Shown: piece after piece, positions 6,737 to 14,247 of the stretch | How positions within the stretch are numbered: position 1 is the first letter of the stretch | Layout of the letters: each line of letters begins with the position of its first letter | Source: an uncultured Pelagibacteraceae bacterium | GTDB taxonomy: Bacteria; Pseudomonadota; Alphaproteobacteria; Pelagibacterales; Pelagibacteraceae | NCBI GenBank assembly: GCA_902523125.1 | Contig: CABYYA010000001.1 | Coordinates: forward strand, 1 to 64,000 | DNA: 64,000 nt | Direction: 5' to 3' | The notes under the pieces: generated by a model | What the model saw: the letters and a program-made list of their open reading frames with translations, nothing else | Database searches by the model: none | What the model was told of the DNA's origin: nothing | Position numbers and translations under genes: made by a program

Positions 6737-8806
6737 TTGTACTCTAATAATATGATAAAAAGTATTCTTTCTTCAATAATTCTAGATAGTAAATATTCTC
6801 TTGATATATTTCCTGTAAAAAAAGTTGATGAACTAGAACAAAAAATAATTTTAAAAAATATTAAGGGTAAAAATAAACCTTTTATTAATTGTATTATAAG
6901 AGAAAAGCTAATCCAATTAAAACCAGAAGAAATTGTAAGACAATTATATGCCCAGGTATTAATTAATGATTACGATTATTCAAAAAAAAGAATTTTTTTT
7001 GAATATCCTGTTAATTTTGGAAGAGAAAAAAAACAAGCAGATATTGTTATAACTGATAAAGACAGGCCTGATACACCATACATAATAGTTGAATTAAAAA
7101 AACCAAAATTAAAAGATGGTAAAGGACAATTAAGATCATATTGTAATGCCACAGGTGCTCCAATAGGTGTTTGGTCAAATGGACAACAAATTTCCCATTA
7201 CAACAGAAAAGATCCAAATTATTTTGAGGAAATATCAGATATTCCTAAAAATAATCAAACCTTAAAAGATATATTAAGTGAAAGGTTTACACTTAAAGAT
7301 TTGATTTTAAGAGACAAAATCTCAAATGAAAAAAAATCGTTAAAAAATATAATCCTTGAAATGGAAGACGAAGTTTTAGCTAATGCTGGTGTGGATGTAT
7401 TTGAAGAGGTTTTTAAACTTATATTCACAAAAATGTATGACGAATTTTTAAGCAGGCAAGATAAAAATAATATTGAATTTTATTTAGATCAAAATTTCAA
7501 AGATAAAGATAAAGGTGATTACGAAAAGTTAAAAAAATCACTAACTGAGCTTGATGACAAAAAATTTCGTGTTATGGAATTTAGAAATACCGGACAAACT
7601 GAAACTGAACTTAGAAATAAAATAGACAACTTATTCTCAGAAGCTAAAAATCAATGGTCAGGAGTTTTTGAAACGGGAACTAAATTTGAATTAACAGATA
7701 GCCATTTATCTGTATGTATTTCAAGTTTACAGGATATTAAATTGTTCAACTCAAACCTTTTGGTTGTTGATGAAGCCTTTGAATATTTAGTTAATAAAAC
7801 ATCTAAAGGTGAAAAAGGTCAGTATTTTACCCCTAGGCATGTGATTGACATGTGTGTTGAAATGCTCAATCCTCAAAAAGGTGAGTATATGATTGATACT
7901 GCTTCGGGTAGCTGTGGATTCCCAGTTCACACTATTTTTAAGTTAACAGGACATTTATTTAAAAATGTTGATATTTCAGAAGACCAAAAAAAAGATATTC
8001 AAAAAGTATTTGGAATAGATTTTGATGAAAAAACTGTTCGTGTTGCTAGAACATTAAATTTAGTTGCAGGTGATGGTGAAACTAATGTTTTACATTTAAA
8101 CACTCTAGATTTTGATAGATGGTCAGATAAAACAGAAAAAAATTCTAATTGGATTAATACTTATGGAAAAGGATTTGAAAGATTAAAAAAATTAAGAAGA
8201 GATAAAGATAGTGATAAATACTTTAATTTTGATTTGTTAATGGCGAACCCACCTTTTGCTGGTGATATAAAAGAAAGTAGAATTTTACATCAATATGAGT
8301 TCGGATTTAAGAAGGATGGTAAAAAAACACAAAACAAAGTAGGTAGAGATATTTTATTTATTGAGAGAAATTTAGATTTTCTTAAACCTGGTGGCCGTAT
8401 GGCAATAGTATTACCTCAGGGTAGATTTAATAACAAAGATGATAAGTTTATTAGAGATACTATCTCCAGTAAATGTAGAATACTAGCGGTTGTAGGTTTA
8501 CATATTAATACTTTCAAGCCTCATACAGGCACTAAAACAAGTGTTCTGTTTGTTCAAAAATGGGATGAAAAACTTTGCCCTAAAGTTGATGATTATTCTA
8601 TTTTTTTTGCAGTATCTGATGAAGGAGGAAAAGATAATTCAGGAAATTATGTTTATCTAAAAGATAAAAATGGAAATTTATTATTAGATGCAAATGGTCA
8701 TTTGGTCGTTAAGCACGATTTACATAACCATGATGGAGTATTGCAAGATGGTATAGCAGAAAAATTTAAAATTTGGGGCATAAAACAAAAACTATCTTTT
8801 TTGTAA
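6737..8806 (+). CDS. restriction-modification fusion protein: PD-(D/E)xK nuclease plus N6-adenine methyltransferase
   Basis: The protein (689 aa) combines both activities of a restriction system. Residues 50-160 form a type I R-protein N-terminal-like nuclease domain: acidic D102 in QADIVI, then E119 and K121 in VELKKP, giving a D...ExK site. From about residue 330 comes an HsdM-type methyltransferase with GQYFTPRHVIDM, SAM motif I DTASGSCGF near 387 and the adenine-methylating NPPF at 504-507. There is no SF2 helicase/translocase. With the specificity subunit downstream, this resembles the BcgI-type (type IIB) layout, where one polypeptide cuts and methylates and a second recognises DNA. A type I HsdM with HsdR encoded elsewhere is less likely because the nuclease is fused. 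The TTG start at 6737 is chosen because GGAG lies 6 bp upstream; an ATG follows five codons later. It is the main cargo of module B. Confidence 0.8.
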   Translation: MYSNNMIKSILSSIILDSKYSLDIFPVKKVDELEQKIILKNIKGKNKPFINCIIREKLIQLKPEEIVRQLYAQVLINDYDYSKKRIFFEYPVNFGREKKQADIVITDKDRPDTPYIIVELKKPKLKDGKGQLRSYCNATGAPIGVWSNGQQISHYNRKDPNYFEEISDIPKNNQTLKDILSERFTLKDLILRDKISNEKKSLKNIILEMEDEVLANAGVDVFEEVFKLIFTKMYDEFLSRQDKNNIEFYLDQNFKDKDKGDYEKLKKSLTELDDKKFRVMEFRNTGQTETELRNKIDNLFSEAKNQWSGVFETGTKFELTDSHLSVCISSLQDIKLFNSNLLVVDEAFEYLVNKTSKGEKGQYFTPRHVIDMCVEMLNPQKGEYMIDTASGSCGFPVHTIFKLTGHLFKNVDISEDQKKDIQKVFGIDFDEKTVRVARTLNLVAGDGETNVLHLNTLDFDRWSDKTEKNSNWINTYGKGFERLKKLRRDKDSDKYFNFDLLMANPPFAGDIKESRILHQYEFGFKKDGKKTQNKVGRDILFIERNLDFLKPGGRMAIVLPQGRFNNKDDKFIRDTISSKCRILAVVGLHINTFKPHTGTKTSVLFVQKWDEKLCPKVDDYSIFFAVSDEGGKDNSGNYVYLKDKNGNLLLDANGHLVVKHDLHNHDGVLQDGIAEKFKIWGIKQKLSFL

Positions 8807-8816
8807 AAATAAAAAA

Positions 8817-10196
8817 ATGGAAATTTTTCAGATAAACAAAAACAAACTTCAAAATAGATTATTTAGACTTGATTCAGATTTTTACAAAAAAAAATATATT
8901 GAACTAGAAAAAATTGTTAAAAAAAATGATCATATTATATTAAATGAAATAAGTTTTGTTACAGACGGAGAACATGGGACTGTAAAAGTTCTTGAAAAAG
9001 GACATGCAAAATATTTTGGTGCAAGAAATATTTTTACTGGATTTTTAGAAAATATAAATGTTGGTTTCATCTCTTATGAAGATCATAAAAAAAACAAAAA
9101 AACTATTTTAAAACATAGAGATATATTATTAAGCTGCGTAGGCCATGTTGGAAATGTATCATTTGTCCCCAAAAATATTGGTGAAGCTAATATTGTAAGA
9201 AATGTTATTTTGGTTAGACCAGATGAAACAAAAATAAATACGTCTTATTTGTTTGGATATTTCTTATCTAAATATGGAAAAAATCTTTTTGCCAGGACTG
9301 CCTCTGGTAATAATCAACCTTTAGTGAGTCTGGAAAATGCTAAAGAAATTTTAGTACCTATTTTTAGTAAAAAATTAGAAAAAATATGTGAAGAAATTCT
9401 GAGTAAAAGTGAAAATTTATTGATTAAATCTCAGGGAATGTACAATAAAGCAGAAAATTATCTTCTTTCAGAAACCAAGCTTAATACTTGGATAGAAAAA
9501 AATGAATTATCTTATGAAAAAAATTTTAATCAAATTTCACAATATTCAAGAATTGACTCTGAATATTTTCAACCAAAATATGATGCGCTTATAAAAAAAA
9601 TCAAAGAATACAAAGGTGGCTGGAACACAGTGAAAAATTTGTTAAATATCAAATCAAAAAATTTTAACCCAGAACACAATAAAAAATATAAATATATTGA
9701 ACTTGCAAACATTAATATTAATGGAGAAATAATAGATTGTAGTATTGATTATGGTCATGAGCTTCCATCTAGAGCAAGAAGAACTGTGAAAAATCGTGAT
9801 GTAATAATATCTTCAATTGAGGGGTCTCTAGATAGTATTGCTTTAGTTGATGAAGTCTTTAATAATTCATTATGTTCTACTGGTTTTTTTGTTTGTAATT
9901 CTAATTTCTTTAATTCAGAGACACTATTGATTTTAATGAAAAGTTTCATCGGTCAAAAACAATTAAAAAAAGGTTCAAGTGGAACCATTCTAACAGCAAT
10001 TAACATTGATGAATTAAATAAAATTGTACTTCCTAAAGTTGATAAAAAAATTCAAAGTAAAGTTAAGGGGTTTATAAATGAAGCTTACAGGTTAAGAACT
10101 GAGTCGAATAGACTATTAGCTGATCTTAAAAATATAATTGAATGTGCTATAGAAAGGGACGAGCTATCAGCTTTAAAAAAAAAGAATACTTTATAG
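8817..10196 (+). CDS. restriction-modification specificity subunit (HsdS-like, two target-recognition domains)
   Basis: The protein (459 aa) has the two-fold HsdS plan. There are two target-recognition domains, roughly residues 25-190 and 245-430, each followed by a helical spacer. Typical TRD features are TDGEHGTVKV and KYFGARNIF in the first, YKYIELANININ in the second, and the paired phrases HRDILLSCVGHVG and NRDVIISSIEGS. The two DNA sequences recognised by the TRDs cannot be read off. It starts 10 bp after the nuclease-methyltransferase gene and is its obligate partner. Its TAG stop is already part of the border repeat array at 10194-10241, so the gene runs to the edge of the module. Confidence 0.85.
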   Translation: MEIFQINKNKLQNRLFRLDSDFYKKKYIELEKIVKKNDHIILNEISFVTDGEHGTVKVLEKGHAKYFGARNIFTGFLENINVGFISYEDHKKNKKTILKHRDILLSCVGHVGNVSFVPKNIGEANIVRNVILVRPDETKINTSYLFGYFLSKYGKNLFARTASGNNQPLVSLENAKEILVPIFSKKLEKICEEILSKSENLLIKSQGMYNKAENYLLSETKLNTWIEKNELSYEKNFNQISQYSRIDSEYFQPKYDALIKKIKEYKGGWNTVKNLLNIKSKNFNPEHNKKYKYIELANININGEIIDCSIDYGHELPSRARRTVKNRDVIISSIEGSLDSIALVDEVFNNSLCSTGFFVCNSNFFNSETLLILMKSFIGQKQLKKGSSGTILTAINIDELNKIVLPKVDKKIQSKVKGFINEAYRLRTESNRLLADLKNIIECAIERDELSALKKKNTL

Positions 10197-10241
10197 GACT
10201 TTATAGGATAACTTGGACATGACTTGGACACAGGGAGATAA
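10194..10241 (+). repeat. right border array of module B, incl. right copy of the 31-bp repeat
   Basis: Starting at the specificity-gene stop codon are TAGGACTT, TAGGATAA, TTGGACATG, TTGGACACAG and GGAGATAA, spaced by 9-11 bp. Bases 10211-10241 repeat 6704-6734 with one mismatch. The array abuts the 116-bp DR3 repeat, just as the TAGGAT array of module A abuts DR2. It probably marks a protein-bound element end. No hairpin terminator is seen between the gene and the tRNA promoter. Confidence 0.65.
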
Positions 10242-10352
10242 AATAAAAAAATTTTACTTATTAGGGTTGTTCAATTATAAATATTAGCATAAACACTCAT
10301 GAAATTCACAAATGCCCTCGTGGTGAAATTGGTAGACACAAAGGACTTAAAA
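10237..10352 (+). repeat. right copy (DR3) of the 116-bp tRNA-Leu promoter/5'-half repeat
   Basis: This aligns gap-free with 6462-6577 and provides the promoter and first 39 nt of the working tRNA-Leu gene. Beyond 10352 the sequence is the normal 3' half of the tRNA, not shared with the other two copies. The duplication therefore ends at the 3' edge of the anticodon loop. Confidence 0.88.
10253..10281 (+). promoter_or_regulatory. candidate sigma-70 promoter of tRNA-Leu and nadK
   Basis: TTTACT (10253-10258) and TATAAA (10276-10281) with a 17-bp spacer precede the tRNA by about 32 bp. nadK starts 5 bp after the tRNA with no room for its own promoter, so it is probably co-transcribed. A weaker alternative uses TTGTTC at 10267 with the ATAAAC region. 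Confidence 0.5.
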
Positions 10353-10399
10353 TCCTTGCCGCTTGCGGAGTGCCAGTTCGAGTCTGGCCGAGGGCACCA
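10314..10399 (+). tRNA. tRNA-Leu (anticodon UAA)
   Basis: A complete 86-nt class II tRNA. The acceptor GCCCTCG pairs with CGAGGGC. It has a D arm, the anticodon stem AAGGA/TCCTT around the loop CTTAAAA (anticodon TAA), a long variable arm, a T arm with GTTCGAGTC and an encoded CCA. It is the intact member of a three-copy family whose other members keep only the first 39 nt, and so it is the presumed attachment site of modules A and B. Confidence 0.96.
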
Positions 10400-10404
10400 T
10401 TAAA

Positions 10405-11175
10405 ATGAGCAAGATCCAAATTATCTCTGATAAAAATAGCAGATCATCAAATATAAAAAAATCATTAATTAAGATATTAAAAAAAAATGTCGTAAAAAAA
10501 TCAAATCTAACAATTGTAATTGGTGGCGATGGTTTTATGCTTCAAACTTTAAAAAAGAATAGAAATTCAAAAAAATCTTTTTATGGAATAAATTCTGGAA
10601 ATTACGGTTTTCTTATGAATAAATATTCATCAAATAATTTAATTAAGAATTTATCAAAAGCTAAGATGATTTCTATTTCACCATTGGAAATGACAGTTAG
10701 TAACAAGAATAATCAAAAAAAAAAACACATAGCAATTAATGAGGTATCAATTTTACGACAAAGCCGTCAAGCAGCATCTTTATCAATAGATTATGGATCT
10801 AAAAAATTAATTAAAAATTTAGTTTCTGATGGTGTACTAGTTTCTACACCTGCCGGGAGTACAGCTTATAATTTATCTGTTCATGGACCTATTTTAGCTC
10901 TTAATTCAAAAAAGTTGTCGATCTCACCTATAAGTGCTTTTAGGCCACGAAGATGGAAAGGCAAAATAGTGAGTGATAGGTCAAAAATAACGATTAAAAA
11001 TTTAAATCCTAAAAAAAGACCTATTAGTGCAGTGGCTGATAACATTGAAGTAAGAAATGCTAGAGTCATAAATATTAGAACGAGCAAAAAAATAAGATTT
11101 AATCTTTTGTATGATAGAAATAAAAGTCTTCAAAAAAAGATTAAAATTGAACAATTGCGTAATGAGACTAATTGA
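10405..11175 (+). CDS. nadK: NAD kinase
   Basis: NAD kinase (256 aa) phosphorylates NAD+ to NADP+ in the cytoplasm. The nucleotide-binding GGDGFMLQT near residue 39, NSGNYGFLMN, and the second signature STPAGSTAYNLS near 150 are all present, and the length is normal. The track's longer frame starts inside the tRNA at 10363; its first 14 codons are tRNA sequence, so the ATG at 10405 is the true start. Only 5 bp separate it from the CCA end. After tRNA 3' processing the mRNA would have almost no leader and no Shine-Dalgarno. The methyltransferase gene follows with a 4-bp overlap, or an 8-bp gap if its ATG start is used. Confidence 0.93.
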   Translation: MSKIQIISDKNSRSSNIKKSLIKILKKNVVKKSNLTIVIGGDGFMLQTLKKNRNSKKSFYGINSGNYGFLMNKYSSNNLIKNLSKAKMISISPLEMTVSNKNNQKKKHIAINEVSILRQSRQAASLSIDYGSKKLIKNLVSDGVLVSTPAGSTAYNLSVHGPILALNSKKLSISPISAFRPRRWKGKIVSDRSKITIKNLNPKKRPISAVADNIEVRNARVINIRTSKKIRFNLLYDRNKSLQKKIKIEQLRNETN

Positions 11176-11894
11176 TTAAGAAAATGCTGGAGACTTTTTA
11201 TGAAAAATTATCTGGTATTCATGGCAAAAAAAAATGGAAGAAATTTTTTAAGTTTATAAGAACTCATTTTGGTGAAGAAAATCCTGGAGATCTTAATTTT
11301 GATTTTGATAATAGAATTTCAAGAATTGAATTGGTTCAAAAAGTAATAGATAAAAAAAATTTCAATACTTATTTGGAAATTGGCACTTTTAAAGATGAAT
11401 TATTTTCAAAAATAAACTGTAAAACAAAGGTAGGTGTTGATCCATTTTCTGGTGGGAATGTAAGAATGAAAAGTGATGATTTTTTTTTACAAAATAAACA
11501 AAGCTTTGATTGTATTTTTATTGATGGCTTACATCATTACTATCAGGTATTAAAAGATATAAATAATTCCCTCAATGTTTTAAATGAAAATGGTATTATA
11601 TTTGTACATGACTGTTTGCCAAAAAGTAGAGACGCTCAATCAATACCAAGGACTGAAGCTAACTGGAATGGAGATGTTTGGAAGGCTTTTGTAAATAAAA
11701 GATCAGACCCAAATCTTGATTGTTATACTTGTTATGCAGACCAAGGTATTGGTTCAATTCTTAAAAGATCTAATAGAAATACTTTAAAATTAAGCATTAA
11801 AAACTTTAAAAAGATGAAATATGTTGATTTTTATAAAAATCACAAAACATATATGAATATAATTGAATTTGATGACTTTATAAAAATGATTTAA
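11172..11894 (+). CDS. class I SAM-dependent methyltransferase of unknown substrate
   Basis: The product (240 aa from TTG at 11172; 236 aa from ATG at 11184) has a Rossmann methyltransferase core: YLEIGTFKDELF as motif I near residue 70, VGVDPF, then CIFIDGLHHYYQVLKDI and GIIFVHDCLPKS. This matches the Methyltransf_24 group, often found with surface-sugar or peptide modification. The TTG start overlaps the nadK stop (TTGA). The surface propeller-barrel gene begins 1 bp after its stop, so it could modify that protein or a glycan, but this is only suggested by position. Confidence 0.72.
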   Translation: MIKKMLETFYEKLSGIHGKKKWKKFFKFIRTHFGEENPGDLNFDFDNRISRIELVQKVIDKKNFNTYLEIGTFKDELFSKINCKTKVGVDPFSGGNVRMKSDDFFLQNKQSFDCIFIDGLHHYYQVLKDINNSLNVLNENGIIFVHDCLPKSRDAQSIPRTEANWNGDVWKAFVNKRSDPNLDCYTCYADQGIGSILKRSNRNTLKLSIKNFKKMKYVDFYKNHKTYMNIIEFDDFIKMI

Positions 11895-11895
11895 C

Positions 11896-14106
11896 ATGAA
11901 CAAGGTTTTATTATTTGTTTTAGTTTTTTTCACTTTATTGAGCTCCAATTCATCTGCTCAATTTACTTTTGTACAAACAAAAAATGTAGCATTAGATACT
12001 CCTGGTATTAGAGGAATAAACTTTAAGCCAGATGGTACCAGAATGTATATAACCAATCGTTATGATGATCAAAAAGCATATATTATTGAATATTCGCTTA
12101 GTAAACCATTTGACATAAGCACAGCAACAATTTCTTTTACAGGAGGTAAGCCAAAAGGAACTGCATTAACTTGTAATGGAGCTGGAGATGATAATCAAAT
12201 GGAATTACCCCACGCAATTGAATTTAAGCCAGATGGTACACGAATGTTTGTAACCACAAATAAGGATTTCGGTGAAGGAGAGATCGGTGTTGCAGTGTTT
12301 CAATTTAAATTAACGACCCCTTGGGACTCAACCACATTAGTTTGTGAAAAAATATACGAAGTAGACGTCGATGGCACAGGTGCTGAAGATCAAGTAAGAA
12401 CTTTAGATTTTAAACCAGACGGTACAAGAATGTATGTAGGGGGAAAGAAAAAACATAAAATAAGACAATATGATTTAGCAACTCCTTTTGATCTTAGATC
12501 TGGAGTTACCCCAGGAGGAATTTCAGACTCATTAGAGAGTTTTGAGGATAATATGAGAGACATTCAATTTAATCCAGATGGAACTCAAATGTTCTTAACT
12601 GGTAATGAGAGAAATAGTGGACTAATGCAAAAATTCAGTCTAAGCACACCATACGATATAACCACTTTATCCTCTACGACTGAAACATTTTCTTTAACAT
12701 CACCGTCAGACTCAAATCTTGTAAATAATTTGATGGGTTTTATTTTTGCTGTAAATTTTACAAAAATTTTTGTAACTAGTGACGATGGAAATAATGATGA
12801 TGCAGGTAATGACAATCAAATCCATGAATTTGATATTGATTGTGCAGGCACAATAACCTGCGGTGATCCTTCTGCTAATGCTGATGTGAAAGCTATCATC
12901 GAGGCAAATGTTGAGTCTGCTAAACGTATAATTAGAAATAATACTCTTCCGATATTTCATAGGACTGAATGGTTAAGAAGACATAAAAATAAAGATAATC
13001 TAAATAACCTTAATGCAGAGATAGATTTTACAAATGAAAAAATTGCAAGATTAGTAAGTGCTTTAGAAACTCTTAAAAAAGATAAAGATAGAACCTATAG
13101 AAGTGAAGATTGGTTTCAATGGAGTGAGGGAAGAGTAAGCTTAGGTAGAAAAAGTGCAAAAAGCGGGTCATCTAGAGACATTCATGGTTATGGCATTTCT
13201 GTTGGTGCAGATAGAATCAAAGAAGAGGATCGAGATGAAATGTATGGCTATGTTTTTCAATATGGAAATGATGATGTTGATATTGGAAACAAAGGCACAA
13301 ACCTAAGTACAGATACTTACAGCATCGCTATTTATAGTACGAAATTTAAAGATAATGAGTCTTTTACTGATAGTATTATTGGATTTAGTTTACTAGATAT
13401 CAATCATAGAAGAGTAATTAATAACAATACCTTAAAAGGGGATAGAGCTGGACAACAGATATTTGGATCAATCAATTTTGGAAAAAGATTACATGATGAA
13501 AAACTTAATTTAAGCCCAGGGATTAAATTAGATTTAGGTTATACAAAATTAAGAGAATTTAAAGAAAAAACTACACTTGGTGATAGTTTGGCTGACGCAT
13601 TAATTTATAAAGATCAAAATATCAAAACAGCTTTAGCTACAATTGGTTTTCTTTTTGATACAGAAAATGAACAAGAAGAAAGAACAACCAATCATCACGG
13701 AAGAATTGAATATGTTGGAGATTTTAGTCCATCATCAAACGCAGAGTTTATTTATAGGAATGACCAAGGGACTGGTTATAATTATAGTACAAATAATAAG
13801 TCCAAACATAATTACAGAATAGGTTATGGTTTCGATATAACTTCAATAACAGGTTGGTCTGTTGTAACTAGTTTCGAAAGATTTGGTGCTAGCGGGAAAG
13901 GTTTTTATAATGAGCTTTATTTGTTGGTAGGATATGTCCCAATTGATGATATGAAATTTTCATTTGAGTTTGATAATTCAAACACAACAAGTTTAGGATT
14001 TGTTAACAAAATAAATAACTATAATTTTAAAATTAACTCGAATTTTGATCTTTTAAGTGATGAAAGAAATCATAATACGAAAATATCAGTTAGTAATAAA
14101 TTTTAA
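11896..14106 (+). CDS. secreted beta-propeller protein with C-terminal autotransporter-like barrel (paralogue of module A cargo)
   Basis: The protein (736 aa) has the same plan as 4323-6431. A signal peptide (LLFVLVFFTLLSSNSSA) is followed by a mature start QFTFVQTK. Four clear propeller-like repeats follow (INFKPDGTRMYI, IEFKPDGTRMFV, LDFKPDGTRMYV, IQFNPDGTQMFL) with a degenerate fifth. Then come a Cys-containing linker, the shared WLRRH and WFQWSEGRVSLGR segments, GNDDVDIGNKGTNL, and a strand-rich barrel ending in a terminal Phe. The passenger is somewhat longer than in the module A protein. Unlike that gene it is not bounded by tRNA-half repeats; it sits downstream of nadK, 1 bp after the methyltransferase. 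It may be the resident copy from which the cargo was recruited, or an earlier arrival. Surface exposure is inferred; the ligand is unknown. Confidence 0.72.
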   Translation: MNKVLLFVLVFFTLLSSNSSAQFTFVQTKNVALDTPGIRGINFKPDGTRMYITNRYDDQKAYIIEYSLSKPFDISTATISFTGGKPKGTALTCNGAGDDNQMELPHAIEFKPDGTRMFVTTNKDFGEGEIGVAVFQFKLTTPWDSTTLVCEKIYEVDVDGTGAEDQVRTLDFKPDGTRMYVGGKKKHKIRQYDLATPFDLRSGVTPGGISDSLESFEDNMRDIQFNPDGTQMFLTGNERNSGLMQKFSLSTPYDITTLSSTTETFSLTSPSDSNLVNNLMGFIFAVNFTKIFVTSDDGNNDDAGNDNQIHEFDIDCAGTITCGDPSANADVKAIIEANVESAKRIIRNNTLPIFHRTEWLRRHKNKDNLNNLNAEIDFTNEKIARLVSALETLKKDKDRTYRSEDWFQWSEGRVSLGRKSAKSGSSRDIHGYGISVGADRIKEEDRDEMYGYVFQYGNDDVDIGNKGTNLSTDTYSIAIYSTKFKDNESFTDSIIGFSLLDINHRRVINNNTLKGDRAGQQIFGSINFGKRLHDEKLNLSPGIKLDLGYTKLREFKEKTTLGDSLADALIYKDQNIKTALATIGFLFDTENEQEERTTNHHGRIEYVGDFSPSSNAEFIYRNDQGTGYNYSTNNKSKHNYRIGYGFDITSITGWSVVTSFERFGASGKGFYNELYLLVGYVPIDDMKFSFEFDNSNTTSLGFVNKINNYNFKINSNFDLLSDERNHNTKISVSNKF

Positions 14107-14142
14107 TTATAAATTGATATTTGTATTAATATTATAGAGAGA

Positions 14143-14218
14143 TGGTGCCCCCGCACGGATTCGAACCGCGGACCTATTGATTACAAATCAATTGCTCTAC
14201 CAGCTGAGCTACAAGGGC
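14143..14218 (-). tRNA. tRNA-Thr (anticodon UGU)
   Basis: The reverse complement gives a 76-nt cloverleaf: acceptor GCCCTTG/CGGGGGC with two G-U pairs, D arm AGCTCAGCTGGTAGAGC, anticodon stem TTGAT/ATCAA with TGT in the loop, GGTTCGAATCC T arm and an encoded CCA. It lies just downstream of rlmB on the same strand, so both may be transcribed together. Confidence 0.95.
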
Positions 14219-14247
14219 ATGCGCAATAATTATTAATAATTTTTTAA

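Larger units (their letters stand above)
6578..10352 (+). mobile_element. tRNA-Leu-anchored cargo module B (restriction-modification), no integrase
   Basis: This is a 3.78-kb segment between the break points of tRNA-half copy 2 and the intact tRNA-Leu. It carries the two-gene restriction-modification system, a 10-bp-spaced AGTCC array near its left end, a 31-bp repeat (one mismatch) on both sides of the gene pair, and at the right end the promoter and 5' half that complete the working tRNA. The layout parallels module A, but the cargo differs completely. No recombinase gene is present, so it would need one supplied elsewhere. Confidence 0.65.

Noticed and set aside
10363-10404. N-terminal 14-codon extension of nadK in the ORF track
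   Set aside because: These codons are the 3' half of tRNA-Leu; the ATG at 10405 gives the normal NAD kinase start.
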